DNA from: JAJFTV01 sp964426355
Lineage (GTDB): Bacteria > Chloroflexota > Anaerolineae > Anaerolineales > Anaerolineaceae
Direction: 5' to 3'
Assembly: GCA_964426355.1 (NCBI GenBank)
Contig: CAYRRA010000142.1
Location: forward strand, 1 to 11,752
Length of the DNA: 11,752 nucleotides
Positions 1-6,945 of the stretch are shown here, piece by piece; the first letter of the stretch is position 1; every line of letters begins with the position of its first letter. The notes under the pieces are model-generated. The model was not told the origin of the DNA. It searched no databases and worked only from the letters and a program-made list of their open reading frames with translations. A program made the translations under genes and the position numbers.

Positions 1-158
1 TATCTGTCCCATTTCGATTGCTCATCAGTAGTAATCGACATCAATGGAAATGAGGTCTGAAACAGAGGAAGCATTATACTCAAAAAGGAAACACCAGAGC
101 TTCTCATGAGAACCAAAACGACAAAAATCGCAACGTTGATGATAAGCCGGTTTAGCAT
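1..158 (-). other. Possible leftward partial ORF with an exported-protein-like N-terminus (uncertain)
   Basis: On the minus strand a frame stays open from an ATG at 158 to the left edge of the window (52 codons). It begins MLNRLIINVAIFVVLVLM, continues with a second hydrophobic stretch, and ends with a polar TTDEQSKWDR segment. This resembles a signal peptide or membrane anchor followed by an exported domain. Against it: no Shine-Dalgarno sequence precedes the ATG, only 23 bp would separate it from the divergent mvaD start, and the antisense of A-rich DNA naturally reads as hydrophobic residues. A competing reading is the plus-strand frame from position 1, open for 19 codons to a TGA at 58-60, which could be the tail of an upstream gene. 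Both cannot easily be real, and neither product is recognisable. Confidence 0.2.
75..80 (+). promoter_or_regulatory. Candidate -10 element upstream of mvaD
   Basis: TATACT at 75-80 matches the sigma-70-type -10 consensus at five of six positions. No good -35 hexamer lies 16-18 bp upstream. If used, the mvaD leader would be roughly 95 nt. An alternative is TTGATG at 136-141 with GAAAAT at 159-164 (17-bp spacer), which is weaker at -10. On the opposite strand the same spot reads TATAAT (78 to 73), so the region could also fire leftward. Confidence 0.25.
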
Positions 159-181
159 GAAAATGGAAAAAACGAGGCAAC

Positions 182-1183
182 ATGTCTGAACTCTCCGCCA
201 GCGCAATGGCGCACCCCAACATCGCCTTCATCAAATACTGGGGGAATATGGATGATCAGCTCAACCTGCCTGCCAACGGCTCCATCTCGATGAACCTGGG
301 CGATCTCATCACGACCACGCATATCCAATTCAAACCCGACCTGCCGGAAGACCGCCTGTGGATTAATTCAATCCCCATCCAGGCTGGCGCCTTGCGGCGC
401 GTATCCACCTTTCTGGATCACGTCCGGCAAATGGTTGCCCTACCACTCCATGCCGAAATTCACAGCCAGAACAACTTTCCCGCCAGCGCGGGTATTGCGT
501 CTTCCGCTTCAGCATTTGCCGCGCTCGCCCTGGCTGCCAGTCACGCGGCCGGGTTAACCCTATCGCAAGCCGAGCTTTCTGCTCTTGCGCGCCTGGGTTC
601 CGGCTCCGCCGCGCGTTCCATCCCTGCCGGGTTTGTGGAATGGCATGCCGCCAGCACCCACCTGGGATCTTATGCAGAAACCTTTGCAGAACCGGATCAC
701 TGGGCACTCATCGACCTGGTCGTCATCGTACAGCAGCAACCCAAAGAGACGGGTTCCACCGAAGGGCATCAACTTGCGCAATCCAGCCCGCTTCAACCGG
801 TCCGCGCATCCAGCGCTGCCCAACGTTTAAAAATTTGCCGTCAAGCCATCCTGGAAAAAGATTTCCCCACGCTGGCGCAGGTCATCGAACTCGACAGCAA
901 TCTGATGCATGCTGCCATGATGACCTCCAGCCCGCCTCTTTTTTATTGGGAACCGCTCACCTTGCAAATCATCAAATCTGTGCCCACATGGCGCAAGGCA
1001 GGTCTGAATGTCGCCTACACCATAGACGCAGGGGCAAATGTTCACCTCATCTGCGAAGAAGACTCTGCGGCAGGGGTAAAAGAGAGGGTTGAGAAGATAC
1101 CAGGAATGCAGACCATCCTGCGATCAACCCCCGGTGCCGGTGCACGACTGATCAAAGAACAGGCGCACTCCACCTGCCATTGA
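182..1183 (+). CDS. mvaD: Mevalonate (di)phosphate decarboxylase, GHMP kinase family
   Basis: This enzyme performs the ATP-dependent decarboxylation in the cytoplasmic mevalonate route to isoprenoids, giving isopentenyl diphosphate, or isopentenyl phosphate if the substrate is the monophosphate. The 333-residue length is normal for the family. Visible motifs: the N-terminal NIAFIKYWG block (residues 13-21), the glycine/serine-rich ATP loop NNFPASAGIASSAS (97-110), GSGSAARS (139-146) with the expected phosphate-binding Arg145, YTIDAGANVHL (279-289) with the probable catalytic Asp282, and PGAGAR (317-322). The residue after YWG is Asn22, where classical diphosphomevalonate decarboxylases carry Lys. 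This raises the possibility of a phosphomevalonate decarboxylase working with isopentenyl phosphate kinase, as known for Roseiflexus. The ATG is preceded by GAGG at 174-177. The gene appears more GC-rich than the 181 bp before it. No other mevalonate-pathway gene is in the window. Family assignment is secure; exact substrate is not. Confidence 0.93.
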   Translation: MSELSASAMAHPNIAFIKYWGNMDDQLNLPANGSISMNLGDLITTTHIQFKPDLPEDRLWINSIPIQAGALRRVSTFLDHVRQMVALPLHAEIHSQNNFPASAGIASSASAFAALALAASHAAGLTLSQAELSALARLGSGSAARSIPAGFVEWHAASTHLGSYAETFAEPDHWALIDLVVIVQQQPKETGSTEGHQLAQSSPLQPVRASSAAQRLKICRQAILEKDFPTLAQVIELDSNLMHAAMMTSSPPLFYWEPLTLQIIKSVPTWRKAGLNVAYTIDAGANVHLICEEDSAAGVKERVEKIPGMQTILRSTPGAGARLIKEQAHSTCH

Positions 1184-1212
1184 GGGATGTATGAATGTTC
1201 GTTCAATCAAGG

Positions 1213-1218
1213 TATAAT
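1213..1218 (+). promoter_or_regulatory. Promoter -10 box for the rseP operon
   Basis: A perfect TATAAT lies in the 82-bp gap between mvaD and rseP. No close match to TTGACA sits 16-18 bp upstream, so the -35 is weak or activator-assisted. Transcription would start near 1225, giving a leader of about 40 nt that includes AAGGA at 1251-1255, ten bases before the rseP ATG. Just upstream of the -10, 1192-1205 forms an imperfect dyad (TGAA, six bases, TTCA). The leader has two TTTAGA copies ten bases apart (1234-1239, 1244-1249). The placement at the head of a tightly packed operon supports the call. Confidence 0.55.
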
Positions 1219-1265
1219 AACGAAAATTATTGGTTTAGAATGATTTAGATAAGGAAAATAAACAC

Positions 1266-2351
1266 ATGATCAATACAGTGGTGACAATCCTGGAATTTGT
1301 TCTTTTTTTTGGATTGACCATTTTAATCCACGAACTGGGGCACTTTCTCACTGGCAGATTGTTTAACGTCACAATTGAAGAGTTTGGTCTGGGTTACCCA
1401 CCCCGGATGGTGAAATTGTTCACCCGCAAGGGCACCATCTTTTCCCTCAACTGGATACCCCTGGGCGGCTTTGTCCGATTTAAAGGGGAAAACGACTCGC
1501 AGGAACCCGGCAGCCTGGCTGCGGAAAAGCCGATCAAGCGTCTCGTGGTCCTCGCAAGCGGTGCGATCCTCAATATCATCACGGGTGTGCTCATTTTCTC
1601 ACTCGTTTTTGCCCAAACCGGCGTTCCGGATACAAAGCGTGTTGAGATTTTGGACGTCGACATCGAATCTCCTGCATACGCAGCGGGAATCCTGCCCGGT
1701 GACCTGGTCTTTTTTGTCGATGGGCAGGAAGTCGAAGGGATGCAGGGTCTTTCGGACCTCATCCAGGCAAACCTGGGTAAAGAAATCACCATTTCGATCC
1801 ACAGGGGTAATGAAATCATCGAGACTTCGCTCATCCCGCGCCAAAACCCGCCGGAAGGTAGGGGTGCAATCGGTATTGTGATGACAACGCCTGTACGACA
1901 GGTGAGCTATCTCCAGGCTATTCCTTACTCCATCCAATCCGTTTACGAATACGGCAAACTCCTGCTGAAAATCCCCTTCATGCTGATCCGCGGACAGATT
2001 GAACCAGCCGATGCCCGACTCGTCGGTCCCAAAGGTATCTACGATATGTTCAGCCAGGCACGCGCGATGGACGAGCAGGTTGAAACCAGTCAACCCGAAA
2101 TCCCCGCCGTGAACACGCTTGTCCTGCTGGCAACTTTTTCTATCGCTATTGGTCTGGCGAACCTGCTCCCGATTCCAGCCATGGATGGCGGACGCATCCT
2201 CTTCCTGCTGCCAGAGCTTCTCTTCAAAAAGCGTGTTCGTCCGGAATATGAGAACCTGATTCACCTGGTTGGCTTTGCCCTCCTGATTGTACTGATGGTG
2301 TATGTCACCCTGCAGGATTTTATCAACCCGATCGCTTTACCTAATTTTTAG
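1266..2351 (+). CDS. rseP: Site-2 intramembrane zinc metalloprotease RseP/RasP
   Basis: RseP-family proteases cut transmembrane segments of anti-sigma factors and remnant signal peptides inside the cytoplasmic membrane, usually after a first extracytoplasmic cut. The 361-residue protein has the complete family architecture. TM1 carries the zinc motif HELGH (22-26). A conserved TIFSLNWIPLGGFVRF segment (57-72) and a second hydrophobic helix (about 93-116) follow. A single PDZ domain spans roughly 125-205, containing SPAYAAGILPGD. TM3 carries LLPIPAMDGGRIL (300-312), whose Asp307 is the third zinc ligand, and a final TM spans about 331-348. One PDZ domain, rather than the two of E. coli RseP, is the common form in Gram-positive-type homologues. 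It is the first gene of a four-gene operon; the HEAT-repeat gene begins 8 bp after its stop. No anti-sigma or sigma factor is in the window, so its substrate is unknown. Confidence 0.95.
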   Translation: MINTVVTILEFVLFFGLTILIHELGHFLTGRLFNVTIEEFGLGYPPRMVKLFTRKGTIFSLNWIPLGGFVRFKGENDSQEPGSLAAEKPIKRLVVLASGAILNIITGVLIFSLVFAQTGVPDTKRVEILDVDIESPAYAAGILPGDLVFFVDGQEVEGMQGLSDLIQANLGKEITISIHRGNEIIETSLIPRQNPPEGRGAIGIVMTTPVRQVSYLQAIPYSIQSVYEYGKLLLKIPFMLIRGQIEPADARLVGPKGIYDMFSQARAMDEQVETSQPEIPAVNTLVLLATFSIAIGLANLLPIPAMDGGRILFLLPELLFKKRVRPEYENLIHLVGFALLIVLMVYVTLQDFINPIALPNF

Positions 2352-2359
2352 AGTGAGAT

Positions 2360-3376
2360 ATGGCAAAGGATAAAAAAAACATCAGTTTCAGTCATGTAAT
2401 CGATGAACTGGTAAACACCGACAAACCATTTTCGCCTGTTCACCTGCACCGGTTTTCTGACTTGTCTCCATCCGACCTGGCAGAATTGAAGAATCGATGG
2501 CAAGAAATCGACCCCAAACGACGCTCCGCACTCATGGAAGACCTGGAAGAGTTGACCGAAGTGGATACCCTGGTATGTTTTGATGACTTGTGCCTCTTTT
2601 GCCTTGAGGATGAAAATCCGGGAGTCCGCGCTTCTGCCATTCGTATGTTATGGGAGACCAATAACGTCAATTTGGTTTCCAACCGGTTCATCCAGATCCT
2701 CAAAAACGATGTGGATGAAACCGTTCAAGCGGAAGCAGCCAGTGGACTGGGGACTTATGTTTACCTGGGCGAACTGGACGATATCCCAAAAGACCGATTA
2801 ACCCGCATCGAGAATGCATTATTAGAGGCATATTCGGATGCAAAAAGCCACCTTGTGAAACGAAAGAGCCTTGAATCATTGGGTTTTTCCAGCCGCAAGG
2901 AAATCCCAATCATGATTCAGTCTGCGTATGACAACGAAAACCTTGAGTGGCGCGCCAGCGCGATTTACGCCATGGGGCGTTCAGCAGACAAACGATGGAA
3001 CAAACATATATTAGAATCACTGAATGACCCCGATACTGAAATTCGCTTCGAAGCCATTCGCGCTGCAGGTGAATTGGAATTGCAAAAAGCCCGCACGCCT
3101 ATCCTGGAGATGCTCGCAGAACCAGAAAACCGTGAAGACGAAGATATCTTCCAAGCAATTATCTGGTCATTATCCCAAATTGGCGGTGAGAACGTCCGAG
3201 AAGTCCTTTCAGAACTCCTTGAGCAAAGCGAAGACGACGAAAACACAGATCTGATCTCAGATGCGTTGGATAACCTGGGGCTTACCGAAGGAATCAATAT
3301 CTTTGATTTCATGGAAATTGATTACGACGACGAAAATAACGAAACAAGCTTCGATCCTGAGGATGAGCAGTTTTGA
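2360..3376 (+). CDS. HEAT-repeat domain protein with acidic C-terminal tail
   Basis: This 338-residue protein has no signal peptide or membrane segment and should be cytoplasmic. HEAT-like helical repeats are visible from about residue 70 to 305. Examples are ENPGVRASAIRMLWE (85-99), DETVQAEAASGLGTY (119-133), NLEWRASAIYAMGRS (194-208), DTEIRFEAIRAAGEL (225-239) and EDIFQAIIWSLSQIGG (261-276). Such solenoids normally act as protein-protein scaffolds; no catalytic motif is seen. The last 50 residues are strongly acidic (EQSEDDENTD, DYDDENNETS, DPEDEQF). The ATG follows the rseP stop by 8 bp, with GAGTGAG as a weak ribosome binding site. Its own TGA overlaps the TTG start of the next gene, so it is embedded in the operon between two membrane-associated proteases. 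It may be an adaptor for one of them, but that is inference from position. The first 70 residues are not recognisable. Confidence 0.85.
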   Translation: MAKDKKNISFSHVIDELVNTDKPFSPVHLHRFSDLSPSDLAELKNRWQEIDPKRRSALMEDLEELTEVDTLVCFDDLCLFCLEDENPGVRASAIRMLWETNNVNLVSNRFIQILKNDVDETVQAEAASGLGTYVYLGELDDIPKDRLTRIENALLEAYSDAKSHLVKRKSLESLGFSSRKEIPIMIQSAYDNENLEWRASAIYAMGRSADKRWNKHILESLNDPDTEIRFEAIRAAGELELQKARTPILEMLAEPENREDEDIFQAIIWSLSQIGGENVREVLSELLEQSEDDENTDLISDALDNLGLTEGINIFDFMEIDYDDENNETSFDPEDEQF

Positions 3377-4581
3377 AAATACAGCAGTATCTCATTTCCA
3401 TCCTGTTAGCCACAACATTTATGGCTTTAACTGCTTTTTCATCCCTCGCTCAGCCATTAAAAGTATCCTTTGCCAACGTTGTCGTGGACTACGACTTTGA
3501 CCAGTACGCCACCTTCGAATGTGAACTGCTGCCGGCTGGCTTTCATGACGATATCAAAACCGCTTTTATCCAGATCGAACCGGGGGATGCTAAAGCAATC
3601 CTGGAACCGGTGGAGATACAGCCCTCTGGAAAAATCCAACATACTCACATGCTTGCAGAAACCCCCTGGCGCCCCTTCATCCAGGTACAATTCCGCTTCT
3701 ACCTGGAAATGAAAGACGATACCCGTTATTACAGCGACTTATTTTCTTTCACCTACGAAGATGACCGTTTCAAATGGAATAACCTCAACAGTGCTCCTTT
3801 TGAATTGTATTGGAACGGAGATGACAACCAGCTTGGTCAGTTGCTGCTTCGTACCGCCAGCGCTGGGTTGCAGTCTGCCCGCACATACGTCAATGCCAAT
3901 CCGGAAGGAAGTATCCGTATTTATGCCTATTCCAAACCGGAGGACCTCCAGAGCGCACTCAAACTGGGCGAGCAGCAATGGTTAGCGGGTCATACAACCC
4001 CACAAAACAACCTGATCTTGCTTAGTACCCCCTCCGGTCCCGGTTTGCAACTGGAATTGGAAAGACAGCTTCCTCACGAAATCGCTCATATTCTGACTTA
4101 CTCACTCACAGGTAATCATTACACAAAGCTGCCCGTCTGGTTGACGGAAGGGATTGCCACTGTCAGCGAGATTTATCCCTCCACCGAGTATCAACGCGTC
4201 CTGAACAGCGCAGCAGCCACTGGCGGACTGCTCCCTATCGCATCGCTGTGCGAAACCTTTCCATCCGAATCCTCCGCTGCATTCCTGGCTTATGCCCAAT
4301 CTGGGTCGTTTACCAATTTCCTGTACAAGAAATACGGCACTTCTGGTATCGAAAGCCTGATGGCAGAGTACAGCGAGGGAGTTTCCTGTGAAAATGCACT
4401 GCTTTCTGTGTATGGGCAAACACTTGCAGAGCTGGAATATAACTGGCAGCAAGAGGTTTTCGGCATTGATTCATCACGCATGATGCTGCAAAACCTTTCC
4501 CCCTTCCTGACCCTCCTGCTGGCGATTCTCGTCGTTCCTGTTTCACCCTTCCTGTTCCGCCGAAGAACAAAAATAAAATGA
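3373..4581 (+). CDS. Exported, membrane-anchored HExxH metallopeptidase (peptidase MA-like)
   Basis: A gluzincin-type zinc peptidase (402 residues) predicted to work outside the cytoplasmic membrane. An N-terminal signal peptide (1-27; ISILLATTFMALTAFSSLAQ) is followed by a beta-rich region (about 28-135). The peptidase domain has HEIAH at 235-239 and WLTEG at 256-260, whose Glu259 fits as the third zinc ligand. One hydrophobic helix (about 376-395) with an RRRTKIK tail anchors the C-terminus. The start is TTG at 3373, preceded by GAGG at 3359-3362. It is preferred because the next in-frame ATG (3421) would remove most of the signal peptide. The TTG overlaps the stop of the HEAT gene (TTGA), which points to translational coupling. 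It shares an operon with rseP and could make the first cut in a regulated proteolysis cascade, or serve in cell-envelope turnover. Substrate unknown. The metallopeptidase call is firm; the subfamily name is from memory of the motif layout. Confidence 0.87.
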   Translation: MKIQQYLISILLATTFMALTAFSSLAQPLKVSFANVVVDYDFDQYATFECELLPAGFHDDIKTAFIQIEPGDAKAILEPVEIQPSGKIQHTHMLAETPWRPFIQVQFRFYLEMKDDTRYYSDLFSFTYEDDRFKWNNLNSAPFELYWNGDDNQLGQLLLRTASAGLQSARTYVNANPEGSIRIYAYSKPEDLQSALKLGEQQWLAGHTTPQNNLILLSTPSGPGLQLELERQLPHEIAHILTYSLTGNHYTKLPVWLTEGIATVSEIYPSTEYQRVLNSAAATGGLLPIASLCETFPSESSAAFLAYAQSGSFTNFLYKKYGTSGIESLMAEYSEGVSCENALLSVYGQTLAELEYNWQQEVFGIDSSRMMLQNLSPFLTLLLAILVVPVSPFLFRRRTKIK

Positions 4582-4892
4582 ACACGGAACATCCCCCCCT
4601 TGCGCCCGCGGAAACCCACGCCCTGCATGCCTTTGTGGAAGGGCGCGTGCAAGGCGTGGGGTTCCGTATGTTTGTTCTTAGAACAGCGGTTGCGCTGGAC
4701 CTGTGTGGTTGGGTGCGCAACCGCGCCAATGGGCAGGTCGAGGTATGGGCGGAAGGCAGTCCGTCAAATGTAAGCAGCCTGCTCAACCAGCTTAAACAAG
4801 GACCCCCCGCCGCAGTCGTAACACATGTGGATTTTCAATGGGTGAACGCAACCGGCGAATACCAATCTTTCATCCTGCGCTCAACCCGTTAG
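4578..4892 (+). CDS. acyP: Acylphosphatase
   Basis: A small cytoplasmic enzyme (104 residues) that hydrolyses carboxyl-phosphate bonds such as those of acetyl phosphate, carbamoyl phosphate and 1,3-bisphosphoglycerate. Both signature blocks are intact. EGRVQGVGFR (21-30) supplies the phosphate-cradle loop and catalytic Arg30, and GWVRNRANGQVEVWAEG (44-60) supplies catalytic Asn48. The usual family length is about 90, and the excess is a proline-rich N-terminal extension of about 14 residues (NTEHPPLAPAETHA). Its ATG overlaps the stop of the metallopeptidase gene by four bases (ATGA). No internal ATG lies before the catalytic core, so this start is well supported. It is the last gene of the rightward operon and ends 7 bp from the end of the convergent uvrB. 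No functional link to the proteases is evident; acylphosphatases often sit in unrelated operons. Confidence 0.93.
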   Translation: MNTEHPPLAPAETHALHAFVEGRVQGVGFRMFVLRTAVALDLCGWVRNRANGQVEVWAEGSPSNVSSLLNQLKQGPPAAVVTHVDFQWVNATGEYQSFILRSTR

Positions 4893-4899
4893 CATCCAT

Positions 4900-6945
4900 T
4901 CATTCCCTTGCCAGTAATTTCGCTTTCTTCCAGGGCGGCATGTTGGCTTCATCCGCGATGATTTCACGCAGCTCGTATAACTGGTCACGCAACAATGCAG
5001 CGCGTTCAAATTGTAATTCTTTCGCTGCCTGCTTCATTTGAGTCTCGATTTCTTTCTCCAACCGCAGTAAATCATCTTTTGGTAGCTTCTTGCGTTCAGC
5101 GCCTTTGCGCGTGCTGTATTCCCCGCGTTCTTCCGCAACAGACTGCGTCAAGGCAATCCGGTCGGTGATATCTCGAACAGCCTTCACAATCGAAGCAGGT
5201 TCGATACCATGCTCAACATTGTACGCAACCTGCTTTTCTCGCCTGCGGTTCGTTTCATCAATCGCCAGCTTCATCGCATCGGTAATTTTATCGGCATACA
5301 TAATGACTTTCCCATCCACATGACGCGCGGCACGTCCAATGGTCTGGATCAACGCAGTTCCTGAACGCAAGAAACCCTGTTTGTCAGCATCCAGAATTGC
5401 CACCAACGAAACCTCGGGCAGGTCAAGCCCCTCTCTCAGCAAGTTGATCCCAACGACCACATCGAACACACCCAGGCGCAAGTCTCTCAGAATACCAATT
5501 CGCTCCAGGGTCTCCACCTCAGAATGCAGGTAATGAACTTTAATTCCCAGCTCCTTCAAGTATTCCGACAGGTCCTCAGCCATTCGCTTGGTCAATGTGG
5601 TCACCAAAACGCGTTGCCCGGCTTCAACCCGTTGGTTCACCTCAGCCACCAGGTCATCCACCTGACCGCGCGTTGGGCGGACTTCAATCTGCGGGTCGAT
5701 CAAACCGGTCGGACGGATGATTTGTTCCACAACCGCTTCTGTGTGTTCCATCTCATAAGGACCCGGGGTTGCAGTGGTGTACACGGTAAACCCCATCGTC
5801 TTTTCAAATTCCTCAAAGGTGAGCGGGCGGTTGTCCAGCGCTGAGGGAAGCCTGAAACCATACTCTGCCAATACCTCTTTCCGAGAACGGTCCCCATGAT
5901 ACATACCCCGGATTTGCGGGATCGTCATGTGGGATTCATCAATCACCAGCAGGTACTCGCTCGGCAGGTAATCCATCAACGTCCACGGCGAAGAGCCAGG
6001 CGGACGTTGATCCAGATGACGGGAATAATTCTCCACACCGGAACAATACCCCACCTCCCGCAACATCTCCAGGTCATAACGGGTTCGCTGATCCAAGCGC
6101 TGAAATTCGAGGTATTTTTCATTCTCCTTATAAAACTTCAACCGCTCCTCAAGTTCTGTTTCGATGTCCTCGATGGCTTTCTTCAGCTTTTCTTCTTGCG
6201 TGATGTAATGTTTGGCTGGATAGATATCAACCCCATCCAGGTTGTCGAACATTTCCCCCGTTAAGGGATTAAAAGAGACAATCCGCTCAACGTCATCGCC
6301 AAAAAACGAAACCCGATACCCCTTTTTTTCTTCGTAAGCCGGGAATATCTCCAGGATATCCCCCCGTACACGAAAGATGCCGGGATAAAAATCCATATCA
6401 TTGCGTTGGTATTGAATCTCAACAAGCTGACGCAGCAGCGCATTTCTTCGGAATACCATATTAGGCTCCAGGTGAACCACGCCCTTGCCGTATGCTTCCG
6501 GGTTCCCCAAGCCATAAATACAGGAAACAGATGCAACAATAATCACGTCTTTCCGTGACATTAACGCTGTTGTAGCTGCCAGGCGTAAGCGGTCAATCTC
6601 TTCGTTGATTTGCGTTTCTTTTTCGATATACAGGTCATGCCTGGGGACATAGGCTTCCGGTTGATAGTAGTCGTAATATGAGACAAAATATTCAACCGCG
6701 TTATTTGGAAAAAATTCACGAAACTCCGCATACAATTGAGCTGCCAGGGTTTTGTTATGCGCCATCACCAACGCAGGCATCTGCACCTGTTGGATAACAT
6801 TGGCAATCGTATAGGTTTTGCCAGTGCCGGTTGCACCAAGCAAAACCTGGTTCTTTTTTCCACCCTGAATACCTTCTACAAGCTGCCGGATGGCTTCAGG
6901 CTGATCGCCTGTCGGTTGGTATGGGGCATGCAGTTCAAATTTCAT
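4900..6945 (-). CDS. uvrB: Excinuclease ABC subunit B (UvrB)
   Basis: UvrB is the DNA-damage verification helicase of nucleotide excision repair. UvrA loads it, it inserts a beta-hairpin between the strands, and it recruits UvrC for incision. All hallmarks are present in 681 residues, a normal length. These are Walker A GATGTGKT (37-44), the beta-hairpin starting YYDYYQPEAYVP (90-101), the Walker B/motif II DESH (336-339), motif III TATP (391-394), INLLREGLDLPEVS (500-513), motif VI QTIGRAAR (534-541), and a C-terminal UVR helical hairpin (about 623-660) for UvrC binding. The ATG is preceded by a strong AGGAG, six bases upstream, inside a possible hairpin. It follows mfd by 40 bp in the same direction and is probably co-transcribed with it, perhaps also from an internal promoter. 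Neither uvrA nor uvrC is in the window. Confidence 0.98.
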   Translation of the reverse strand: MKFELHAPYQPTGDQPEAIRQLVEGIQGGKKNQVLLGATGTGKTYTIANVIQQVQMPALVMAHNKTLAAQLYAEFREFFPNNAVEYFVSYYDYYQPEAYVPRHDLYIEKETQINEEIDRLRLAATTALMSRKDVIIVASVSCIYGLGNPEAYGKGVVHLEPNMVFRRNALLRQLVEIQYQRNDMDFYPGIFRVRGDILEIFPAYEEKKGYRVSFFGDDVERIVSFNPLTGEMFDNLDGVDIYPAKHYITQEEKLKKAIEDIETELEERLKFYKENEKYLEFQRLDQRTRYDLEMLREVGYCSGVENYSRHLDQRPPGSSPWTLMDYLPSEYLLVIDESHMTIPQIRGMYHGDRSRKEVLAEYGFRLPSALDNRPLTFEEFEKTMGFTVYTTATPGPYEMEHTEAVVEQIIRPTGLIDPQIEVRPTRGQVDDLVAEVNQRVEAGQRVLVTTLTKRMAEDLSEYLKELGIKVHYLHSEVETLERIGILRDLRLGVFDVVVGINLLREGLDLPEVSLVAILDADKQGFLRSGTALIQTIGRAARHVDGKVIMYADKITDAMKLAIDETNRRREKQVAYNVEHGIEPASIVKAVRDITDRIALTQSVAEERGEYSTRKGAERKKLPKDDLLRLEKEIETQMKQAAKELQFERAALLRDQLYELREIIADEANMPPWKKAKLLARE

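Noticed and set aside
106..191. A 27-residue plus-strand frame (ATG at 106) overlapping the mvaD start as a leader peptide
   Set aside because: No ribosome binding site precedes it, the composition is unremarkable, and it has no attenuator-like structure.
640..1092. A 150-codon plus-strand frame overlapping mvaD
   Set aside because: It is an alternative frame of the conserved mvaD coding sequence, rich in His/Arg/Pro as expected from GC-rich frame-shifted reading.
1599..2264. A 221-codon open frame on the minus strand inside rseP
   Set aside because: It lies wholly antisense to a well-supported gene, and its translation shows no recognisable domain; it is a shadow frame.
3373..4581. Frameshift or truncation in the metallopeptidase because of its TTG start
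   Set aside because: The signal peptide, zinc motif, third ligand and C-terminal anchor all lie in one uninterrupted frame, so the gene looks intact.
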